This document shows, piece by piece, positions 22,850 through 34,662 of a stretch of DNA of 64,000 nucleotides. This DNA is from Watersipora subatra (Eukaryota; Bryozoa; Gymnolaemata; Cheilostomatida; Watersiporidae), in contig NC_088717.1 of the NCBI RefSeq assembly GCF_963576615.1, positions 57,491,526-57,555,525 on the forward strand. Reading direction: 5' to 3'. Both the position numbers and the translations under genes were made by a program. The notes under the pieces were generated by a model. The model was given only the letters and a program-made list of their open reading frames with translations, did no database searches and was not told the origin of the DNA. How positions within the stretch are numbered: the stretch's first letter is position 1; the number at the start of each line of letters is the position of its first letter.

Positions 22850-24110
22850 CGCCAACTCAAATGATTGGTGTGAATGTGTATGACAAATTAAAAATTTTCA
22901 AATTTTACAGAACTTTACAAACAAAAAACTTTTTTGCATCAGTTTCATTTGTTCTGATCTGTTTAATCAGTTCTGAATATTTTCTCTGCAATCCTTGGCT
23001 ACAGTTATATGTCACAATATGCCATTCTTGGTTGCTGAAGTGCAGGCTGAAGAGATACCTCCAAGGGCTTCTTATTCCACTCAACTAGCAGTCTGTTAAA
23101 CTCTAAGTCTTGGCTGAGATAACAAAAACAAAAATATATTGTCATAGACAATCCTTAGAATAGTCTCATTGAGCTCTGCCAACACAAATAGTACACTGTG
23201 AGTTCAGTATGTTTTCTCTCCAGGTATAATAGCGTCATTTATGTTTGTTTTTTGTCTGACGTAGAAAGTCGTCACAACAAAGTCGATGACCATTTGTCTG
23301 TTTTTATCGCAAACATCATAATTGGCGTACTCAGCATTATTTATTTTGACAGAGATCCTGTAAAATAAACCTGTACATGTAGTTCTGTACAGAAGAGTTT
23401 TGTATGGGTAGCCTAAGCTGCTGGCGTTTAATTAGCAGTCATTTCAATACTGGCCACTAAATGGATCACTATAATCAAAGACTATTTTGATGTTTACAGC
23501 TGACCAATTCTAACTCTTTCTATGGTTCTACTAATTTGTAGGGTACCTACCAATATTATTATATTGGTAGGTAAGGCAACATATTAGGCCTGTGGTAGAT
23601 ATTCTTCTCAATTAACTTGTGTCTTGAAAAACAAACTTTTAATAGACTATTCATTGAGCTCACTATCTCACAGGTCGAATGACCAAACAGGGATATCAGA
23701 CACTCAGACATCAATGTCTCATGGTTCAAAGCTTCTGAGTTAGAGTAACTCTGTCAGAACTTCTTAGAGCTCTTCGAAATGCTACTTTATAGCCTGGAAC
23801 TCCTTATATGATTACTCTCTTTATATTACTTTATATATCTCTAGTTTTTAAAGTTTGGATCACAAGCTGTTTGGTCACCTGATGTTTGGACTCAAGCTGT
23901 GTCTCATCTATCTTGTTGTTAGATCATGACTCAGGTAGCACCTGCTAGCACCTGCTAGCAGAGATCTCACCAAGACTTTTCTGAGTCAAAGAAGTCTTAC
24001 AAGGCATAACTTGCTTATATACAGTTTCTTTTTGAAGGACATAGAGGTATTTTGATACATTGAGCTATTACGATACATCTATTCTGATACATAGAGGAGT
24101 TCTAATAAGT
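22850..24110. other. Mostly unassigned interval
   Basis: A segment at 23108-23215 (attgtcatagacaatcctta to cacactgtgagttc-like sequence) recurs at 34850-34940 and so is an interspersed repeat. The remainder shows no gene. The 75-codon frame at 22861-23088 has no recognisable motif. Confidence 0.4.
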
Positions 24111-24117
24111 ACAGCTT

Positions 24118-24330
24118 TTGCAGTTTGACCAAAACGCAGACACACATTATCTAATATAAAAATGTAGTAGCCAAAAATATCATTGGTTTAGTGTTGAAGG
24201 ATTTCACTGGCAGAAATGCATTTATAGGTTGCTGTTTACAATATTTCTTTTATTCATCCTAAACCGGAAATCAACAAAATTGAAACCTTGTATTTTATGC
24301 TGTGCTTCATAAGTAAAGGAAAAGCTATGC
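24118..24330 (+). repeat. Interspersed repeat, copy 1
   Basis: Aligns with 50360-50525: shared cagtttgaccaaaa, acattatctaatataaaa, ggttgctgtttacaat and catcctaaaccggaaat. Non-coding, no element ends seen. Confidence 0.6.
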
Positions 24331-25035
24331 AACTGGTTCGTTTTTGGCACGATGATAACCTAACTTCCTAAATTTACTGTAGCAAGTTTGGGTTGGATTT
24401 GATAACACTGCGAGCTGTGATCGTTGTTTTTGTGTAGGTATGAAGGCAAGTAATTCAAAAGGCTTTTCAGTAGAATGAACGATATTCACGAGCAGCTATG
24501 AAGCTTATAAATAAGTTTGTCAGTGCGCAGGCAAATCATAAACATAGTGTGTAGTATATACTATTTACCAATAAAATATACGTAGTGATATCGAAGTCTT
24601 ATACAAACATGTGCAAATGGCAACATTGGACTGCACCGACATCTTTGCTTTGTCACACATCAATGAACAAATTGTGCTGCTTAAAACACTATGTCGGTGA
24701 TGGATTTTCCTTCAACACAGCAATTAAAAAGGAAAAGATTGCTACATTTTCACTCAAGTCGTTTTGCTTTTTAAAAATAGAGAATTAGGTCAATTTTTCT
24801 ACAATGACAGTAAAAACTCAATTCAACTCAATTCTTACTAATAGAATGCTCTGAGTCAATACAGTTCTACAGTAAGTAAGAAATACCAAAGAATCGATTC
24901 TTTTCAATTCATTTGTGAAATGAGCCTTAAGCCTCAAGGTTTGCTTGAGTAAGTAGGTAAGTCGAGTGCCCACTTTTGTCTAATACTTATATCTTAACCA
25001 GTTAGTTTCATTGTCTATAAAGCCAATCATATTCA

Positions 25036-25195
25036 CCGTAAAATCTTTACTTCAATGTCACTTTTATTTGAATGTCACCTCTAATAGAACACCACTATAG
25101 GAGAAAGGTGGAAAAATACAGCACCGTTCCTTAATTGAATGTAGCCTGACTGACTGTATTTGACTGCCACTTTGGCATTCTTTGATCTTTGAACC
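25036..25195 (+). mobile_element. MITE fragment, ACCGTAAAA family
   Basis: It has the left terminus (caccgtaaaatctttacttc) and the adjacent tgtcacctctaatagaacac motifs of the 13608-14441 element, then is replaced by the minisatellite. No right terminus follows. Confidence 0.65.
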
Positions 25196-25690
25196 AAGAA
25201 GTAACTAAGGAATAACTAGGGAGTAACTGAAAAGTAACTAAGGAGCAACTAAGGAGTAACTATGGAGTAACTAAGGAGTGACTAAGGAGTAACTAAGGAG
25301 TAACTAAGGAGTAACTAAGGAGTAACTAAGGAGTAGCTAAGGAGTAACTAAGGAGTAACTATAGAGTTACTAAAGAGTAACTAGGGAGTAACTAAGGAGT
25401 AACTAAGGAGTAGCTAAGGAGTAACTAAGGAGTAACTAAAGAGTTACTAAAGAGTAACTAGGGAGTAACTAAGGAGTAACTAAGGAGTAGCTAAGGAGTA
25501 ACTAAGGAGTAACTATAAAGTTACTAAAGAGTAACTAGGGAGTAGCTATGGAGTAACTAAGGAATAGCTAAGGAGTAACTAAGGAGTAGCTAAGGAGTAA
25601 CAAGGGAGTAACTAAAAAGTAACTAAGTAGTAACTAAAGAATAGCTAAGAAGTAACTACGGAGTAAATAGGAAGTAATTAGGGAGTCATG
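25196..25690 (+). repeat. 11-bp minisatellite (aaggagtaact)
   Basis: About 45 copies of an 11-bp unit with higher-order structure: blocks containing aaagagttact and gagtagctaagg variants repeat about every 100 bases. It abuts a truncated MITE. Confidence 0.95.
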
Positions 25691-26015
25691 TCCATGATGT
25701 AGCATAGTTTCATCAGCTTAGAGCTGGTTCAACTTTGTAGTGAATGGACTATTACAAGTATGCTTACCACATTTTCTATTTATGCGTTAGTGTCCCATCT
25801 GCATGAAAGTGTCCAAGAATGTTGTAAAAATTGGTTTTGTTATGTGTTTTCACATTTATTCATGTCTCGTTATGCACTGCTACATTATTTTGTGTCATAA
25901 AACTTCTGTAAACTTTCAGATACTGGTCTATAAGAAATAGAAGAGGTGTCTTTTTTTATAGTCAGAGTTTGCACGAGCTCTAGAAATGGTATGTTGACAA
26001 ACGTGTAGAATATTT

Positions 26016-26055
26016 GGCAGTATATTCTACACTAAAACGTGTAGAATATACTGCC
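26016..26055. repeat. Perfect 17-bp hairpin
   Basis: ggcagtatattctacac and its exact inverse are separated by six bases (taaaac). A partial third copy lies just upstream (26002-26020). It could be a small palindromic insertion; no terminator role is implied in this context. Confidence 0.7.
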
Positions 26056-26739
26056 AAAACTATTGTTATTCAGTCCTGCGAAATGGAAACAATACCTTGT
26101 TTATGTGAGAGAAAATATACGCACAAGATAGTGACATCACATTGATGTTACAGTCACAGATGCATCTGAGGGTTCACTTTATACGAACTCCTTTCACTGG
26201 TTTTGCCGAAGGAGCTTTGGCCCATGTACAATGTTTATCTACTTGATGCCAATAGCCAGCCTGTTTTTAGTACGCATAACAAAATAATCCGGGAACTGAT
26301 ATCAAACAATGACAGGCTAATTGGCAAAGGATTCTATGCCATTACCTTCTGTTCTCAAAACCTGCTTAGTGTAATGGATTACTGGGCGGATGATTTTTAG
26401 CCTCATGCCACCCTTTTTGCTGGAGTATTGTAATCAAGTCATACAATTGGACAAACACAGCTCAGGGGTTATGTACGTTTGGCATGCTTCTTATTACTGG
26501 TGAATGTTTTGCCAAAATCACCACTATGTAGAAACTGTTTATAGCGCCAGTAACTTAGGTGATTTATGTCGCTCAGTCTCCTGTTTAATTAGATCAGAAT
26601 AAATAAATAGAAATGTGCTGCCAGCTTTATCTGGCTGACCGTAAATTTTGCACACACAGCAAACCTGCTTTACGTGTAATCCAGGAGGCAATCTTTATCT
26701 AGAGAATTTAATGAAAGAGTTGGGTTGTGAGAGCCACAA

Positions 26740-26985
26740 GCGGATGCTCACATGACTGGAGTGATGAAGCAGGTGCTCATCTGACTGAAGTGATAAAGCG
26801 GGTGCTTATATGAGTGAAGTGATGAAGTGGGTGTTAATCTGACTGAAGTGGTGAAGCATGTTCTCATCTGATAGAAGGTGTGAAGCGTGTGGTCATCTGA
26901 CTGAAGTGATGAAGCAGGTGCTCATATGACTGAAACGATGAAGCAGGTGCTCATATGACTGAAGTGATGAAGCAGGTGCTCATCA
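26740..26985 (+). repeat. 29-bp minisatellite
   Basis: About eight copies of a unit containing gaagtgatgaagcaggtgct followed by catctgact. The copies differ at scattered positions. Confidence 0.9.
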
Positions 26986-27689
26986 GATTCGAATAGTTGC
27001 TCAATGGCTCTCAACCTGCATTTGTTAAACTAGTCGAATTTTCTCATAATTAATATACTGCATTTTTTTTAATATCTTCTTAATGGCACATGATTTCTTT
27101 AAAGAAACAATTCTATTAAATAAATTATGTATAATAGTAGACTGAAAAAAGCTCATATGGCAGCAATTACGACTTGTAGTAAATAATAAAAACAGATATC
27201 GCATGGAGGAAGTGAACTCTGACAATTACCGCTTTCATTCAAAATATTTTTGTAGAACCCAGCTTCTCTCAAATAAATATAGAAATAAGTCAGATCTTTA
27301 TAGCCTTGAATCCATCTGTATCAAAGACTGCTTTGAAAATTGAGTGATTGGAACTGATTCTATAGACCAGCAAGTGTGTTCAAAGCTGAGCTACTATAGA
27401 GACCTGGAGTAGAACAGTCTCATAAACTTAATTAATAGAAATCACTATGGACTAATAAATATGATATTATAATAAATATTAATATAGGGTGCTTAACTTT
27501 TAAAATCAGTCAATAAGCAATACTTTACTGGTTGTCTCTTTAAGGTTGCATTTTTAGAGAATATTTTTGTGATTTTCTTAAAAATGATAAATTTGCTAAA
27601 GCAAAACAAATCTAGTAGCATAGAACCGGCATGAATCCTTTCGCATTCAGTCAACCTATCATGACTTGAATTTTTGAAAACAAGAATTT
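26986..27689. other. Unassigned interval
   Basis: AT-rich, no convincing gene, array or element ends. Confidence 0.4.
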
Positions 27690-27818
27690 GGTTAGACCAA
27701 TGATATAAAACCCCCCACAAGGATAGGCGACGGCTATCATATGGGCGGAGTTTAATGATCGAGCTCTGTTCGATCGCTTATTCTTGTGGTGGGTTTTATA
27801 TCATTGGTTAGACTATGG
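27690..27818. mobile_element. Short palindromic MITE
   Basis: Two arms of about 30 bases (accaatgatataaaacccc and ggttttatatcattggtt) are inverted around a 65-base centre that itself contains gatcgagctctgttcgatcg, a small hairpin. No coding content. Confidence 0.65.
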
Positions 27819-28826
27819 TCAGATTATAAATAATCATTAAATTACATGTTTTTCTTATCAATTACTTTGTTAGTTTTATTCTAGATTTTATTATTCACAT
27901 ACATTTGTTTGATAATTCTACAAACTTCATGGTGCTGCATAACTTGTTAAGCGAACAGCGCAACAATAACTGAGTTTCACTATAGGAAACCGGAAATAAT
28001 AAACTAAGACCAAAATACGAAAAATTTCAGAAATGCATTTGGTTTGTCATCATAAAGATGAAAATATAAGATAAACCACGTATCCAAATAAATCAGTGTA
28101 TTTTCTGAAGATTGTTTTAGCTGAGGAAGTTTTAGATAGTGCAACTCCTAAAATGGAAAACTAATTCCCGTACGGCAACCTTTATAACTCCTTTTTTGAG
28201 ATGTCACTTTTTTAAGATTGTACTTATTGTATGTAGAGTTTCTTCACTTAGCTTCTTAGTAAGTTTAATTTCAGCTTGTTTGGAATGTGAAGATAAGCAT
28301 GGGTTGCTGTCATGTGCTGACTTCAAGAGTAGAAGCAGAATCTAACGAGGCAAATAGGCAGATATGCTGACCTCTAAACTTCTACCCTTTTGATTATCTT
28401 GTTTTTGCTTCTACTAGACATCTAATTGTTTCTATGTGATAAACATCTTGTGATGCATAGGTTTCCTACCTCTAGACCAATCAGATAGAGTAATACATGA
28501 CAGCAAAGTCGATATAGTTAAAAAAACAGTGCTGTGAAAAACATTAATATATATAAGTAGGTTGGATGTCAGGTTATCTTTTTCTAAAGAATTCGGGCTA
28601 TTTATTAGCGTAGCTCTACACACCAGGCCAGCTCTAACTTCTGTCCATTGTTAGACATCTGCTTTATTTTTTTACACAGCCTTTAATTTTACTGCTGAGC
28701 AATCCTACAGTTACTGCTGAGAAACTTTTGAGTACAAAGTGATAACAATCGAACTTAAAAATATAAATTGATTGGTTATTTGTAATGTCGACTTTCAGAT
28801 ATGGCTAAGCTGCAGTAAGTTAAAAA

Positions 28827-28965
28827 CTTATCACCTGTCATCACCTGTCGTCACATGTCATCACTTGTCATCACCTGGCATCACCTGTTGTCACCTGTCA
28901 TCCCCTGTCATCACCTGTCATCACTTATCATCACCTGTCATCACCTGTCGTCACCTGTCATCAAT
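28827..28965 (+). repeat. 10-bp minisatellite (tcatcacctg)
   Basis: About 14 copies with c/t changes. The ORF across it reads ITCHHLSSPV repeats and is an artefact. Confidence 0.93.
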
Positions 28966-29274
28966 GTACTCACAAAAAGAACGTAACTGCTGCTTTAATT
29001 ATTTCATACGCAATTGAGTTTGATTTTGATTTTTATTAAAATCTCTGCATGTTTACAAACTCGACTGTTCTGACTATGCGCAGCCAGCATTTGTCAGGAG
29101 CTGTCGCTGTGATAATGAAACACAAACTGGCATCGGCAAGTTAATTGAATTCTGCTGGCCTCTCATCACCCAGTCTAGAATTAGATTCCACTAATCTACT
29201 AACAATTAAAAATGTTCTCTAATGATAACCAGTTACATCATGACTTGGGATAAGTTCTGAGCATCCACTTTTGT

Positions 29275-29952
29275 CACATTGTGTATGTTTCCATGATGTG
29301 CAGTACTTCGGAGTTGCGCTCTCTCCAAATCATGGAAACGACGTCTTCGCACTGAAATCACTGCGTACTGATGAGTGCGAAGCCAGTGCAAATTCGCAGC
29401 AAGGAAACGGCAATTGCGCAGTGGCTGCGCAAAGCTCTCTTGCCGTGGAGGCAGATTCATCGAGGACCATAAACTAGTACAAAAGTTATCCCGCTTATCT
29501 TGTTTTTTTTCTATTCTTCCGATCTTCTTTTACTTGAATTTAATTATGGTCTGCTCCTACGAGGATGATGAGATGATTACTCTTCTAGACTTTGTTATCG
29601 ATGCCAACACTTCGAAAACTAGGTGGCAAGTCCTATAGTAACATTTAAATGGTATATCACTTAAAAATACTTATTAAAAATATATTACTTTGTAAAAATT
29701 GTATTAAGGTTTGTAAAACCTTGTGAATGTGTATTGTAAATAAAAGTATAATGACGACAGAAGCATAAAAAGACCGTTTCTGACGTTCGGTATCCATGGT
29801 CGATTCTATCTCTTTATCCGGCGATTCGATTTATACATTTTCTCTTCTCTGGCTAATTTGCTGAAAACCACTGTGCAGCATGTAAATGTACAATCCCCTC
29901 GACTTCGGAGGGGGCTGCATCGAAGTACTGCGCATCATGGAAACATTGTGAT
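29275..29952. mobile_element. Inverted-terminal-repeat element
   Basis: The left end (gtttccatgatgtgcagtac) and right end (gtactgcgcatcatggaaac) are close inverted copies of roughly 30 bases, extended by cattgtg and caatgtt-like flanks. The 620-base interior holds only short overlapping ORFs. Confidence 0.6.
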
Positions 29953-30694
29953 TGATTTCTTCCAGTTATCTACAAGAAAGTAAAAGAATACATAAACTCT
30001 AATAAATAATTCAACTTGCTAATGAGCAAAAAGCTACGATATGTTAATAATAATAATAATATATGAATATATAAATAATGTTAATATAAATGTGGAGTCT
30101 GTGTGATGTATATAGTAGGTATATATTATAGGCTCTCATGATACCATTTTAGACAGAGACCTTGACTAGTTGCTATGCTCGAGATTTTCCCAAATGCCAA
30201 ACATTAAAATGTTAAATGTCAAGCATTACCTTCTGGCATTACCTTCTGGCATATGGCAAGCTCCAGATTCTGTCACATTTAAAAAAACAGATTCTCACAG
30301 ATTTCAAACGCTAGATTTGTTCATCTGTAAAATTGTAGACTTTATCATATTTGAAATGCTAAATTACGTCTTATGTATTACCCAAAACTCTCTCTGATAC
30401 CAAACACTAGATTCTGCCACTTGCGTGTTACTTTCATGGTAGTGTTGTAACCTCAAACTTCACTGCAAAAATAATAAGTCTCTAGCTTGTTTATTTTGGT
30501 CCTTCGCCAAAATTTCACCTACAACTACTAACTCAGCCATTGGTGGTAGGCTGACGGTCACCTCCTTCACCATCAGCTAATTGCTGGATTTCTTCAGTTT
30601 AACCATTCAACTTTTTAACTGAGTTAGTGCCCATTAAATAAATTTTGATTTTGTGTGTACACTTATATATGGTACACGTGTACATGGTACAAAT

Positions 30695-31155
30695 TCACAT
30701 GGTACATGTGTGTGTGTGCGCATGTGTGTGTGCGTGTGCGCGTGTGCTCGTGTGCGCGTGTGCTTGTGTGTGTGTGCGCGTGTGTGTGTGCGTGTGTGTG
30801 TGCGTGTGCATGTGTGCGTGTGTGTGCGCGTGTGCACGTGTGTGTGTGCGCGGGTGCGTGTGCGCGTGTGTGTGTGCGCGTGTGTGTGTGCGCCCGTGTG
30901 TGTGTGCGTGTGCATGTGCGTGTGCGCGTGCGTGCGTGTGTGCGTGCGCGCGCGTGTGCGCGTGTGTGTGCGTGTGTGTGTGCGTGTGTGTGTGCATGTG
31001 CATGTGTGCGTGTGCATGTGTGTGTGCGCGTGTGCGCGTGTGTGTGTGCGCGTGTGCGCGTGTGTGTGTGCACCAGTGTGTGTGTGCGTGTGTGTGCGCG
31101 CGCGTGTGCGCGTGTGTGTGTGTGCGCGCGTGTGTGTGTGTGCGTGTGTATTTTA
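30695..31155 (+). repeat. (GTGTGC)n alternating purine-pyrimidine tract
   Basis: About 460 bases of GT with interspersed GC and occasional CA steps. All six frames are open, producing the long Cys/Val and His/Thr ORFs. A short tacatgtata-rich stretch follows at 31190-31290. Confidence 0.97.
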
Positions 31156-31827
31156 TCTCATCAATTCCAATGGAAACATCAATGTAGCATAGTACATGTG
31201 TACACAGGTACATGATGCACGCTACACTGTACACACATACGCATATACATGTATGTATACATGTACATGTGTGTACATGTATACATATTGAACTGATCTG
31301 TTCTGTTCCAGAACAATTGTGCTCATCTTTTGCTACCGACAATCAGCGCAGTGCACACCCAGCACTACCCTTGCTTCGGTTTTCCAAGAGGGCAGGATGT
31401 TGTCCTAAGTAGATGTGTGCAGATTCTATCTTCATATATACCGACAATGTGTGAATCACATGGTAAGATACTATTGCTGTTTAATGACTTCTGTTGAAAT
31501 ACTTTTTTCAAAGAAATGTTGCATTAGCTACTTAAAATAAAATAATTGGCTTGTATAGCCACTCTTGCATACAGTATAGACTTTGGGTAGGTTCAGATTT
31601 GCAGTGTGCATGCCAACAGAATCATGAGAAGCTTTGCGAATAGCATATTTCAAATACTACCTTGTTGTCAGAACAAAAATGGTTCATTTAGTAATAAATA
31701 TTTTACAATTTATGAAAATGGCACACGAGTCTGTCATGGTGAAGTTTTGGTTGAATATTATATATTATTACATTATTTTGTTCTGACAACAAATAATATA
31801 TATATTATTTGACCTTTATTTGAATTG

Positions 31828-32800
31828 TATATCATAAAATCTTTATTAGAACGCCCAAGTGCTCTATTTTTAATCCTTCTCCTTTAGTGGTGCTTTATTA
31901 GAGGTGGCGTTTAAATAAAGGGTGTTGTATTTTTTGAACACCTCGTTAAAATTTTCAAAAGATAAATTTAACCCTTTCACAAGAGAAACGAATGTTGCCT
32001 ATATTTAGCGCTCTCTTTTGGGGGAATGACATTAGCCCTTTTGGATGCAAGAAATTTTCTAACTTACCCCCAACCTGTTTTAGATCTTTAAATAAATATG
32101 CGCGTGGAAGCTCACACATGTTTCTACCAGATGGTATATATTGCTTGCAATAAAATATAGCCTGTATTGCTATTTGATGAAGCTTTCAAGTTTTTTCCAT
32201 TCTAAATTTAAAAGCATATTTTTCATTTAATAACTATATTAAACAAGGTTGCATAAAAGCTCATTACACTCATTAATATGTTTGCTATAGTTTGCAGCTG
32301 AAGCTGGCTTTTTATATGCAATAGAAGGGGAGTTATGAGCGCTGATTGTAAGCTCCATTGTAAGCCGAGTTGATGTAACCGCAATAATGCTAGCAAATAC
32401 GGTAGTAAGCTATAACTCTGCGAGGTTATAAGTTATATAGTAATAATCTATTAAATGTCACAAATGTATATTCAAGAGCTAGTGATATAAAAAAATCGCC
32501 TTTGTAATACATTTGGAAACAAAAATGAGCATTTTTAAAAGAAAAATAATAGCATTCTTTGCTCGGCCAGTTGTATTACAATTGTTGCCTTCGTTTGAAA
32601 CTATTTCATATTCTTCTGGCTGTTTAATACCGTCTACAGTGTTTTCTGACTTCAACTTCTCGTCTGCACAACTGAGCTAGTTGATAATTGCATCCAAACA
32701 ACTTTTAGCAGTGGCAAACTTTTACACGATGTAATTTATACTTCTCGCGCAAATAAAGAGAAACTGCGTATAATCAAAATAGCTTCAAATTTTTAGCCTC
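31828..32800. mobile_element. MITE of the ACCGTAAAA family, diverged copy
   Basis: It begins with a terminus-like atcataaaatctttattaga and the gtggtgctttattagaggtg motifs. It then matches 53850-54300 (ggggaatgacattaaccctt-like and ctaccagatg motifs) and, inverted, 37140-37640. The right terminus was not found. Non-coding. Confidence 0.55.
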
Positions 32801-32964
32801 AAAATGGCCAACCATCACACCTATCATAGCTAGCAGTTCAGTTTCCCTCTTGAGCCAGTCATGCGCTCATAATGGTAGCTTCATAGTACACAGTTTCAGG
32901 TTACCTGTAAATGTTCACAACTTCTGCCATACATATAATGACTATCAGGATTTATGTTTTATAT

Positions 32965-33339
32965 TAGACTGGCTGTACCACCCGGTGTTGCCTGGGTAAT
33001 AAAAAAGCCTTTGGACAGAAAATTGATTTGTATTTAACATATAACAACATTACCCATTCTAACTTTCAAACTACATCTCACGAGAGAAGTGTGTCGTGCA
33101 GTTGAAATATATTAAGAGAAAAATAAAAACAACTGTAAAGGTTTTAAAACTCTGTCAAACAACTGTACCTTTCTATCTATTAGCCTGACATGTTGCCAAT
33201 GGAAAATTCCATTAAGCTAGTTAATAAGGCTAGGCTTCTAATGATGGTACTCCATGACGTTGTGTCAGCATTGTCCAGCTCCGCTGTTCTAATAATAGCT
33301 ATAGCTGGAATGACAGACAGACGGACTTTGAGAAATATA
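32965..33339 (+). mobile_element. SINE-like interspersed repeat, interrupted by mariner
   Basis: It has the same head (actggctgtaccacccggtg) as 18829 and 46173, and a tail (aataatagctatagctggaa) shared with 36410-36430. The mariner at 33342 sits in its AT-rich tail. Confidence 0.6.
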
Positions 33340-33341
33340 TA

Positions 33342-34658
33342 CGAGGTCTGTTAATTAAGTAATGAGACTTTTATTGCAGTGCCAAATATTTACAATTTAT
33401 TCACAATTTGACTCTATCCCCTTCAAAGTAGTTGCCTTGGCTAGCCACACATTGCATGAATCGGAGTTTTCACTCCTCATAGCAGTGCTGGAGTTCAGAA
33501 ACCGTCAGCGCCTTTAGTTGCTCCGTCACAGCTGCCTTTATGGTGTTCAAATCACCAAAATTCTGTCCCTTGAGGAGTTTCTTGACTTTGGGGAATAGAA
33601 AAAAGTCACAGGGACTTAAATCTGGAAAGTATGGAGGATGTGGTACAACTGGTATGCTTTTCTGAGCCAAGAATTCTCTTACAGAGAGTGCGGTGCGGGA
33701 AGGCGCATTGTCATGATGAAACATCCAGTTGTCCTTGATGGCTGGCCTTGCACGAGCAACTCGTTTTCGTAACCTTTCCAGGACTGTTTGGTAGAATAGG
33801 GCATTGACAGTTTGTCCTTCAGGTACAAACTCTTTATGGATGATACCTTTGCTGTCAAAGAAGCAGATGAGCATGGTCTTCACTCTTGATTTGCTCATTC
33901 CTGCTTTTTTGGGTCGAGGTGAGACTGAAGTGTGCCATTCGAGACTTTGACGTTTTTGTTTTAGGATCATACTCAAAAATCTATGATTCATCCCCAGTAA
34001 CAACATTGGAGAAAAAATTTGGGTCAGTGTCAATTCTCTCTAGAAGATCAGAGCAAATGGCTCATCTGTTCTCTTTCTGTTCGAAAGTCAGATTCTTGGG
34101 AACAAACTTTGCCGAAATCTCCTTCATTTCCAGATCAACAGTTAAAATTTGATGGACAGTCACAGGATTTAACTGCAACTGTTCAGCAATCATCCTGACA
34201 GTTAAACGGCGGTCTGAATGAACTAATTCTCTGATTCGCTCAACATTTGCATCGTTGTGAACGGATGATGGCCTCCCTAGCCGAGTGTCATCTTCGACAG
34301 AGTCCTTGCCTTCAGAAAATGCCTTGAACCACCTAAAAACCTGTGCTCTTGACAGAGCTGTGTCTCCATAAGCTTGTTGAATCTTTGAGTAGGTTTCTGT
34401 GGCACTGTGTTGAAGTTGGACACAAAACTTAATTGCACAGCGTTGCTCAACTCTGCTGTCGCTCATTTTTGGAACGCATGTAGCGAATGTCCCTTACAAA
34501 AAACTGCTCTCAGAGCCCACCTGTTACACTTATGAGTTTCCTAATTGCACTGCTGATAGATAAGCATCTGCACCATAGTAGTATAGCAGGGGAGTCCCTG
34601 GGAAATTCCCCATTCTAATGCTATCTGACTTGTCTCATTACTTAATTAACAGACCTCG
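33342..34658 (-). mobile_element. mariner transposon, inactive
   Basis: Inverted termini (cgaggtctgttaattaagta and onward, 27 bases) are almost identical at the two ends, and each is flanked by TA (33340-33341 and 34659-34660), the mariner target duplication. At 1317 bases it has full length for the family. The transposase on the - strand is broken, so it could move only with help from another copy. Confidence 0.93.
33470..34466 (-). pseudogene. mariner transposase, disrupted
   Basis: On the - strand, the N-terminal part (34466-34062) has two helix-turn-helix regions, with the linker-like TRLGRPSS, and then KFVPKNLT, which corresponds to the mariner WVPHxL motif. A TGA at 34062-34064 interrupts it. 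The same frame continues through TGDES, with the first catalytic Asp at 33990-33992; a TAG follows at 33981-33983 where mariners have Trp. A one-base frameshift near 33957 leads into the C-terminal part. That part carries HHDNAPSR and, 34 residues after its Asp, the LSPCDFFLFPK Asp, so the triad is DD34D. Two stops and a frameshift make it inactive. Confidence 0.92.
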
Positions 34659-34662
34659 TACA

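Noticed and set aside
25196-25690. Possible CRISPR-like regular repeats
   Set aside because: Units are 11 bp and directly adjacent, with no unique spacers; this is a eukaryotic minisatellite, as are the other arrays in the window.
30645-31342. Overlapping ORFs of up to 215 codons on both strands
   Set aside because: They are translations of the GT/GC repeat (Cys-Val and His-Thr runs) with no start or splice context.
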